From contig DAOVLE010000192.1 of assembly GCA_030631415.1 (NCBI GenBank), forward strand, positions 1-10,306: a stretch of DNA of 10,306 nucleotides, read 5' to 3'. This DNA is from JAAEQG01 sp023133475. GTDB taxonomy: Bacteria; Planctomycetota; Phycisphaerae; UBA1845. Below the pieces are notes generated by a model, which was not told the origin of the DNA, did not search any database, and saw only the letters and a list, made by a program, of their open reading frames with translations. Positions 5,973-10,306 of this stretch are shown piece by piece (the stretch's first letter is position 1; the number at the start of each line of letters is the position of its first letter). The position numbers were made by a program, and so were the translations under genes.

Positions 5973-6821
5973 ATGGAGCGTGAAAAACTGAGAAAACGGC
6001 GTAATCACCGCTGTAGGGCGGGTTCCACCCGCCTTCCTGGTGTGGCGTGGCGGGTGGAACCCGCCCTACATCCGTGGAGATGTGGAGTTTGCCGGTTTCT
6101 TCTGCTCTGTACCGCGATGCAGGTTTTGCCGACGGCATATGCCACCACCGAGCCTGCGGAGATACCCAGCGTCGCCACCCCATCGTCCGGTATTATGATC
6201 GATACCACTACAGTGCGCGAGGTTCCCCCAGCACCAAAGCAGAGCACCGGCGACAAACAAACAACACAACCCGCCTCCGGGACGGGATTGCAGCAAATAC
6301 GCTCGACGGTCCTGAAACGTTCCACCCCCACCCCCACCGCTGGTGCGAGTGCCACCCGCAAACGGCCCTGGTATCGCAACAGCCTGCTGGTCTTGACTAG
6401 TGTGCTGGGCCTGATCCTGCTGGTGAGCTACGTGGCCCGCCGCTATGTGCCTGCGGTGCGGGCATTGGGTGGCGGAGCCTTGCGCGTCATGCAGCGTACA
6501 CCCCTGTCATCCAAACAAAGCCTGGCACTGATCCAGGTTGGCCGGCGGATGGTCTTGATCGGAATCACTCCCGATCAGATCAGCACCCTCTCGGTTATCG
6601 ATGATCCCGAGGAGTGTGCCCACCTGCGGGTTTCCACGAATACCGGCGCCAAAACCGCAGACTCGAATTTCGACAAGGTTCTGTCAGCCGAGGCTGACAA
6701 GTTTGATCGCCAACCACTCGAAACCGCAATAGCCCCAACCGACGGCTCCCAGCGTCTGCAAGACGCCAAAGGCCATCTGGAGGGGATGCTGAGAAAGCTG
6801 AAAAAAATGCAGGTGGAGTAG
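5973..6821 (+). CDS. fliO: Flagellar biosynthesis protein FliO, start uncertain
   Basis: FliO is a membrane protein that helps assemble the FliP-FliR core of the flagellar export gate. The diagnostic part is residues about 136-210 from this start: one membrane segment (SLLVLTSVLGLILLVSYVARRY), then ALRVMQRTPLSSKQSLALIQVGRRMVLIGITPDQISTL. The C-terminal tail ends in a Lys-rich helix. Upstream, CRFLLLCTAMQVLPTAYA (residues 40-57) looks like a signal peptide with cleavage after AYA, followed by a Thr/Pro/Ser-rich periplasmic linker. Hairpin repeat A copy 3 lies in frame inside the 5' end. Candidate starts are GTG 5952, ATG 5973, GTG 6042 and GTG 6054 (both GTGs within the repeat), and ATG 6117. 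The last would lose the signal peptide. I chose 5973 because it has GGAG 8 bases upstream and lies outside the hairpin. The identity is firm; the start is not. Confidence 0.85.
   Translation: MEREKLRKRRNHRCRAGSTRLPGVAWRVEPALHPWRCGVCRFLLLCTAMQVLPTAYATTEPAEIPSVATPSSGIMIDTTTVREVPPAPKQSTGDKQTTQPASGTGLQQIRSTVLKRSTPTPTAGASATRKRPWYRNSLLVLTSVLGLILLVSYVARRYVPAVRALGGGALRVMQRTPLSSKQSLALIQVGRRMVLIGITPDQISTLSVIDDPEECAHLRVSTNTGAKTADSNFDKVLSAEADKFDRQPLETAIAPTDGSQRLQDAKGHLEGMLRKLKKMQVE
6013..6069. repeat. Hairpin repeat A, copy 3, within the fliO reading frame
   Basis: Arms 6013-6033 and 6049-6069 are perfect 21-base inverted copies around a 15-base loop. Read in the fliO frame it has no stop and gives CRAGSTRL...RVEPALH. 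The nearby signal peptide begins only about ten codons further on. Confidence 0.9.
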
Positions 6822-6879
6822 AAATACCGGCTCTTCTTCCCGGTCTACCGGCACCTGTTTGGGCGCTAAGGAGTAGCGC

Positions 6880-7722
6880 ATGATCCCAGAGCATGGAGGC
6901 TCAAGTTTTAGAGTGCGTGTGAAACGCGGCGTAGCCGTGCTGGTGGTGGCGTTGTGGTTCGCTACGCCGGTGTCGGCGCAATCCTCACCGTCAGCCAACC
7001 TCTTCGACAATTCGCTGGGTATTCCCGACGCCCGGGCGGTGCTGCCGGCGGCGACCGATGCCAAGGGTGTCGGCGCCACGCTCCAGATCATGGTCTTGTT
7101 GACGGTGCTGACGCTGGTTCCGTCCATCCTGATCATGACCACCAGCTTCACCCGCATCCTGATCGTGCTGACCCTGTTGCGTCAGGCGATGGGCACCCAG
7201 CAATTGCCCCCCGGGCAGGTCATTCTCGGGTTGTCGTTGTTCATCACCATGCTGGTGATGGCTCCGACGTGGTCCAACATTAACGAGCAGGCTTTGACCC
7301 CTTACATGGACGGGGTGATGGGGCAGCGTAAAGCCCTGGAGGTGGCAGCCGATCATCTCCGCGTGTTCATGTACCGGCAGATCACCCAAGCCGAGAACTC
7401 CGAGGACATATACCTGTTCCTCGAATATCGTCTGAAACGTGCGATCGAGCCGGGCGAAACCGTGACCCTCGAGCAGATTCCCACCACGGTGCTGATACCG
7501 GCTTTTATCATCAGTGAGCTGAAGACCGCCTTCATCATGGGGTTTCGCATTTATCTGCCGTTTCTGGTGATCGACATGGTGATCGCCTCGATATTGATTT
7601 CGATGGGCATGATGATGCTTCCCCCAGTGCTGATATCGCTGCCCTTCAAGCTGTTGTTATTTGTGCTGGCTGACGGGTGGCACCTCATCGTGCAAACCCT
7701 GCTGTACAGTTTCGTCACCTGA
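6880..7722 (+). CDS. fliP: Flagellar export gate protein FliP
   Basis: FliP forms, with FliQ and FliR, the helical export gate in the centre of the MS-ring. The 280-residue protein starts with a cleavable signal peptide (basic RVRVKR, hydrophobic VAVLVVALWFA, predicted cut after VSA at residue 33), as FliP commonly has. The core has the family's IMTTSFTRILIVLTLLRQAMGTQQLPPGQVILGLSLFITM (about 85-124) and the C-terminal IPAFIISELKTAFIMGFRIYLPFLVIDMVIASILISMGMMMLPP. There are four hydrophobic segments after the signal peptide. The start is well placed, with AAGGAG at 6868-6873 lying 6 bases before the ATG. A 58-base spacer without a repeat separates it from fliO, and repeat A copy 4 follows 5 bases after the stop. 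Confidence 0.96.
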   Translation: MIPEHGGSSFRVRVKRGVAVLVVALWFATPVSAQSSPSANLFDNSLGIPDARAVLPAATDAKGVGATLQIMVLLTVLTLVPSILIMTTSFTRILIVLTLLRQAMGTQQLPPGQVILGLSLFITMLVMAPTWSNINEQALTPYMDGVMGQRKALEVAADHLRVFMYRQITQAENSEDIYLFLEYRLKRAIEPGETVTLEQIPTTVLIPAFIISELKTAFIMGFRIYLPFLVIDMVIASILISMGMMMLPPVLISLPFKLLLFVLADGWHLIVQTLLYSFVT

Positions 7723-7727
7723 AGGAT

Positions 7728-7784
7728 GTAGGGCGGGTTCCACCCGCCTTCTTGACGCGGCGTGGCGGGTGGAACCCGCCCTAC
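7728..7784. repeat. Hairpin repeat A, copy 4
   Basis: Perfect 21-base arms at 7728-7748 and 7764-7784 around a 15-base loop. It begins 5 bases after the fliP stop codon and ends 10 bases before the fliQ ribosome-binding site, filling the junction. No T-tract follows. Confidence 0.92.
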
Positions 7785-7794
7785 TTTGCGGGTC

Positions 7795-7800
7795 AGGAGG
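7795..7800 (+). promoter_or_regulatory. Ribosome-binding site that decides the fliQ start
   Basis: A perfect AGGAGG lies 8 bases before the ATG at 7809. The reading frame stays open upstream through repeat A as far as 7677, but that extension is repeat and fliP sequence, so 7809 is the start. Confidence 0.9.
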
Positions 7801-7808
7801 ATTGGTCA

Positions 7809-8066
7809 ATGGACTTTGACATGGCACTGGACATCGGGCGCAACGCTTTTCACCTGGCGTTGCTGACCTCGGCTCCGATTCTGGCGATGGGCCTGGTGGT
7901 GGGCCTGGCGATCTCGATCTTTCAGGCGGTCACTCAACTCCAGGAGCAGACGCTGAGTTTCGTCCCCAAGATTGCCGCGATGGTATTGGCTGCCTCTTTG
8001 TTCATCCCGTGGATCGGGACGCGGATGCTCGACTATTGCCGCGAGATGTTCGGCACTTTGCCGTAA
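7809..8066 (+). CDS. fliQ: Flagellar export gate protein FliQ
   Basis: FliQ is the small subunit of the FliP-FliQ-FliR export gate. The 85 residues match the family length. Two membrane hairpin segments are visible, about residues 17-40 (ALLTSAPILAMGLVVGLAISIF) and 53-72. Between them is the highly conserved FQAVTQLQEQTLSFVPKI. The start at MDFDMALDIGRNAFHLALL agrees with family N-termini and with the strong ribosome-binding site just upstream. The stop codon lies only 7 bases before the fliR start, which suggests coupled translation of the two gate subunits. Confidence 0.96.
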   Translation: MDFDMALDIGRNAFHLALLTSAPILAMGLVVGLAISIFQAVTQLQEQTLSFVPKIAAMVLAASLFIPWIGTRMLDYCREMFGTLP

Positions 8067-8073
8067 GTTGCGC

Positions 8074-8880
8074 ATGGCTTGTGACGACGAGATAATCCGG
8101 CTGGTCACACAGTTGCCTCTGTTTTTGCCGGTTTATGCGCTGATTTTGTTCCGGGTGGCGGGGTTGATGATGACGGCGCCGTTGTTTGGCAGTTCGGTGA
8201 TTGCGGTTCGCATTCGGGTGGCTATTGCTGTGGTCCTTTCGATGGCGCTGTTCCCGGTGGTGGCGCCGACCGCCCCGGCCCACTTGGGGCTTGGTGACGC
8301 GGTGGTCGGTGTAGTTGGTGAGATGATGATCGGCTTGATCATGGGGTTGGCGTTGAACGTGATATTGGTGGGGCCTGATCTGGGCGGGATGATCTCGGGG
8401 CAGCAGGCAGGGTTGGGGCTGGGGCAGTCTTTTAATCCCATGACCAACTCCAACTCGAGCGTGTTCGGGCAGGCTTACTTCATGGTGTTTCAGACGGTGT
8501 TTTTGTTGGCCGGCGGGCATCGGGCGCTGATGGGTGCGTTGTTGGACACGTTTGAAGTCATTCCGCTGGGTTCTTTTCGGGCCGGCCCCACGGTCACCGA
8601 GCTGATCGTGTCGTTGTTGACCAGTGCGTTTATTCTGGGGTTGCGGATGGCTGCCCCGGTGTTGATTGCGTTGTTCGCAGCCACTCTGACGCTTGGTGTT
8701 CTGGCTAAGACCATGCCGCAGTTGAACATTCTTTCGGTTGGGTTTGCGATTCGGGTGATGTTGGCATTGGGTGTCGCGTCGTTGACGTTCCCGGCAGCGT
8801 ATGACGTGTTCATAGAGGCGTTGAGCGATTCGATAGTCTCGATGCGTGATGCGTTCGGCTTAGGCCCAACCGTGTTCTGA
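8074..8880 (+). CDS. fliR: Flagellar export gate protein FliR
   Basis: FliR completes the export gate and caps the FliP ring. From the ATG at 8074 the protein has 268 residues, the usual size, with about six hydrophobic segments. Recognisable parts are ALILFRVAGLMMTAPLFGSS near the N-terminus, GEMMIGLIMGLALNVILVGPDLGGMISGQQAGLGLGQSFNP in the middle, and MAAPVLIALFAATLTLGVLAKTMPQLNILSVGFAIRVMLAL towards the C-terminus. The frame is open back to 7972, but that part overlaps fliQ and has no family resemblance. No good ribosome-binding site precedes 8074, and the 7-base distance from the fliQ stop suggests re-initiation. Confidence 0.94.
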   Translation: MACDDEIIRLVTQLPLFLPVYALILFRVAGLMMTAPLFGSSVIAVRIRVAIAVVLSMALFPVVAPTAPAHLGLGDAVVGVVGEMMIGLIMGLALNVILVGPDLGGMISGQQAGLGLGQSFNPMTNSNSSVFGQAYFMVFQTVFLLAGGHRALMGALLDTFEVIPLGSFRAGPTVTELIVSLLTSAFILGLRMAAPVLIALFAATLTLGVLAKTMPQLNILSVGFAIRVMLALGVASLTFPAAYDVFIEALSDSIVSMRDAFGLGPTVF

Positions 8881-8882
8881 AT

Positions 8883-8911
8883 GGCCGCTCCCTAACGGTC
8901 GCGGTACTGAT
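8883..8911 (+). repeat. Interspersed repeat C, copy 2
   Basis: A 29-base unit beginning GGCCGCTCCCTAACGG and ending GCGGTACTGAT, starting 2 bases after the fliR stop codon. Confidence 0.88.
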
Positions 8912-8918
8912 CCAGGCT

Positions 8919-8939
8919 GTAGGGCGGGTTCCACCCGCC
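8919..8939 (+). repeat. Half copy of hairpin repeat A (copy 5)
   Basis: Only the left 21-base arm is present (GTAGGGCGGGTTCC...ACCCGCC). The right arm is missing and repeat C copy 3 starts at the next base. The half unit can still fold as a small GGCGGGT/ACCCGCC hairpin. Confidence 0.88.
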
Positions 8940-8967
8940 GCCGCTCCCTAACGGTCGCGGTACTGAT
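8940..8967 (+). repeat. Interspersed repeat C, copy 3, with a shortened copy after it
   Basis: It is identical over 28 bases to copy 2. Five bases later, GGCCGCTACTGAT at 8972-8984 looks like repeat C with its central 16 bases deleted. Confidence 0.85.
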
Positions 8968-8978
8968 TTGGGGCCGCT

Positions 8979-9009
8979 ACTGATGGCTGATAGCTGAAAG
9001 CTGAAAGCT
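8979..9009 (+). repeat. Short degenerate GCTGATA/GCTGAAA array
   Basis: Tandem 7-base-like units TGATGGC, TGATAGC, TGAAAGC, TGAAAGC run up to 4 bases before the flhB start. They occupy the position where its ribosome-binding site would be; GAAAG is the only weak candidate. Confidence 0.7.
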
Positions 9010-9013
9010 ACCT

Positions 9014-10105
9014 ATGGCAGATGATCTAGGTGAGAAGACTGAAGCCCCAACGCCGCGCCGGCTTGAAGAAGCCCGCAACCGAGGCCAAGTAGCCCGAAGC
9101 CAGGACCTCTCGGCAGCGGTGCTGTTGCTTGGAGGGTTGCTGGGTCTGCTGGTCATAGGCCCGGACATCTGGGGAGGATTGCTGGGCAACATGCGTTTGG
9201 GGCTTGGGGCTGACCGGCTAACCCCCGAAGGCGATTTGGGCACATTGGCTCTTGCAATGGCTGGCGGGGCGTTCAAGAACGTGGTGGTGTTGATGCTCAT
9301 TCTGGCGGTGGTGGCTTTGACGGTGATGTATGCTCAGGTTGGTTTTCTGTTCACCGCGACACCGTTGACTCCCTCGCTGGCCAAGCTCAACCCCATATCG
9401 GGGTTTAAGCGTTTGTTCTCGAGCCGCAAGGTGGTGGAGCTGTTGTTGAACCTGGCCAAGCTGAGCCTGGTCGGCGGGGTGGCATACCTGACCGTCAGGA
9501 GTTTCGAGGACCGGCTCGTACTTGCCGCCAGCGTTGGTTTCCCGACGGTGTTCTCGATGATCTGGGAGATGTTGTTCAAACTGGGGCTTTACCTGGCGTT
9601 GGTGATGCTGGTGCTGGCGTTGCTGGATTACACCTATCAGCGTTACCGCCACACCAAGGAGCTCAAGATGAGCAAGGAGGAGGTCAAGGAGGAACTCCGC
9701 AGCATGGAGGGCGACCCGATATTAAAGCGTCGTCGCCGTCAGGTTCAGATGCAGCTTGCCATGCAGCGGATGCGCAAGGAGGTGCCCGAGGCGGACGTGG
9801 TGGTCACCAATCCGACCCACTATGCCGTAGCTTTGAAGTATACCCCGGATTCCATGTCGGCTCCGAAGGTGGTAGCCAAGGGTGCCGACTTTCTGGCATT
9901 ACGGATTCGCGAGATCGCCGCCGCCGCCGGCGTCCCCATCGTGGAGCGCCCGGTGCTCGCTCGAATGCTCTTTGCCGAAGTGGAGGTTGGGCGCGAGGTC
10001 CCCGGCAAGTTCTTTGAAGCGGTCGCCGAGATTCTCGCCTACGTATACGAACTAACCGGCAAAAACATGCGCCCAAAACCAGTAGCGGTCGGAATGGGGA
10101 ACTGA
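9014..10105 (+). CDS. flhB: Flagellar export substrate-specificity protein FlhB
   Basis: FlhB is part of the export apparatus and switches secretion from rod/hook to filament subunits after cleaving itself. The 363-residue protein begins with the family signature DLGEKTEAPTPRRLEEARNRGQVARSQDL. It has four membrane segments at about residues 33-55, 83-112, 140-160 and 186-212, then a basic linker (LKRRRRQVQMQLAMQRMRKEVPEADVVV). The autocleavage site NPTH is intact at residues 266-269, followed by the usual YAVALKY and the C-terminal cytoplasmic domain with VVAKGADFLALRIREIA and VPIVERPVLARMLF. No clear ribosome-binding site is seen, because a short repeat array occupies that position. flhA, often the next gene, is not present in the remaining 200 bases. 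Confidence 0.96.
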   Translation: MADDLGEKTEAPTPRRLEEARNRGQVARSQDLSAAVLLLGGLLGLLVIGPDIWGGLLGNMRLGLGADRLTPEGDLGTLALAMAGGAFKNVVVLMLILAVVALTVMYAQVGFLFTATPLTPSLAKLNPISGFKRLFSSRKVVELLLNLAKLSLVGGVAYLTVRSFEDRLVLAASVGFPTVFSMIWEMLFKLGLYLALVMLVLALLDYTYQRYRHTKELKMSKEEVKEELRSMEGDPILKRRRRQVQMQLAMQRMRKEVPEADVVVTNPTHYAVALKYTPDSMSAPKVVAKGADFLALRIREIAAAAGVPIVERPVLARMLFAEVEVGREVPGKFFEAVAEILAYVYELTGKNMRPKPVAVGMGN

Positions 10106-10108
10106 GAA

Positions 10109-10262
<154 letters not shown>

Positions 10263-10267
10263 TCATG

Positions 10268-10299
10268 AACGCAGAGACGCAGAGAGCGCAGAGAAGAAG
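10268..10299 (+). repeat. Degenerate ACGCAGAG array
   Basis: Units ACGCAGAG, ACGCAGAG and AGCGCAGAG in tandem. No gene is visible between flhB and the end of the window. Confidence 0.75.
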
Positions 10300-10306
10300 G
10301 GAGTGC

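Noticed and set aside
7728..7784. Hairpin repeat A as an intrinsic terminator
   Set aside because: The stems are strong but no copy is followed by a T-tract, and each lies within a run of functionally linked, closely spaced genes.

Overview
The window is a stretch of bacterial chromosome carrying a flagellar gene cluster. All genes are on the + strand: flgE, flbD, motA, motB, fliL, fliN, fliO, fliP, fliQ, fliR, flhB. The order matches the long flagellar operon of spirochaetes and many Firmicutes (flgE-flbD-motA-motB-fliL-fliM-fliN-fliO/Z-fliP-fliQ-fliR-flhB), except that fliM is missing from its slot between fliL and fliN. The GC-rich sequence and the style of interspersed repeats (GTAGGGCGGGTTCCACC hairpins, TTAGCGGCGACCC units, CTCCCTAACGGTCGCGG units, 7-bp GGANNNN arrays) remind me of Planctomycetota, perhaps Phycisphaerae. 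That placement rests on memory of repeat style and was not tested by a search.

Layout. 1-286: a large inverted repeat ahead of flgE. 287-1963: flgE (hook). 1964-2069: hairpin repeat enclosing a second repeat. 2095-2289: flbD. 2290-2600: about 310 bases of layered repeats with no credible gene. 2601-3377: motA. 3378-3605: a 228-bp MITE-like element with 13-bp terminal inverted repeats and a TTAG duplication. 3622-4888: motB and fliL, overlapping. 4974-5858: fliN with an unusual repetitive N-terminus. 5887-6069: repeats that run into the 5' end of fliO. 5973-7722: fliO and fliP. 7728-7784: hairpin repeat. 7809-8880: fliQ and fliR. 8883-9009: repeat cluster. 9014-10105: flhB. 10107-10306: repeats only.

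How the genes work together. FlgE builds the hook. MotA and MotB form the ion-driven stator, and FliL sits at the stator. FliN belongs to the C-ring switch. FliO assists assembly of the export gate FliP-FliQ-FliR, and FlhB is the substrate-specificity switch of the same type III export apparatus. FlbD is a small regulator-like protein that usually accompanies flgE.

Two things stand out. FliN carries five copies of a motif resembling the CheY-binding N-terminus of FliM/FliY, while fliM is absent from its expected place. In addition, most gene junctions have been filled by palindromic repeats, which often start within a few bases of a stop codon and end just before the next ribosome-binding site; one copy appears to be translated as part of fliO. 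I found no convincing sigma-70, sigma-54 or sigma-28 promoter, no intrinsic terminator with a T-tract, and no RNA gene or CRISPR array.
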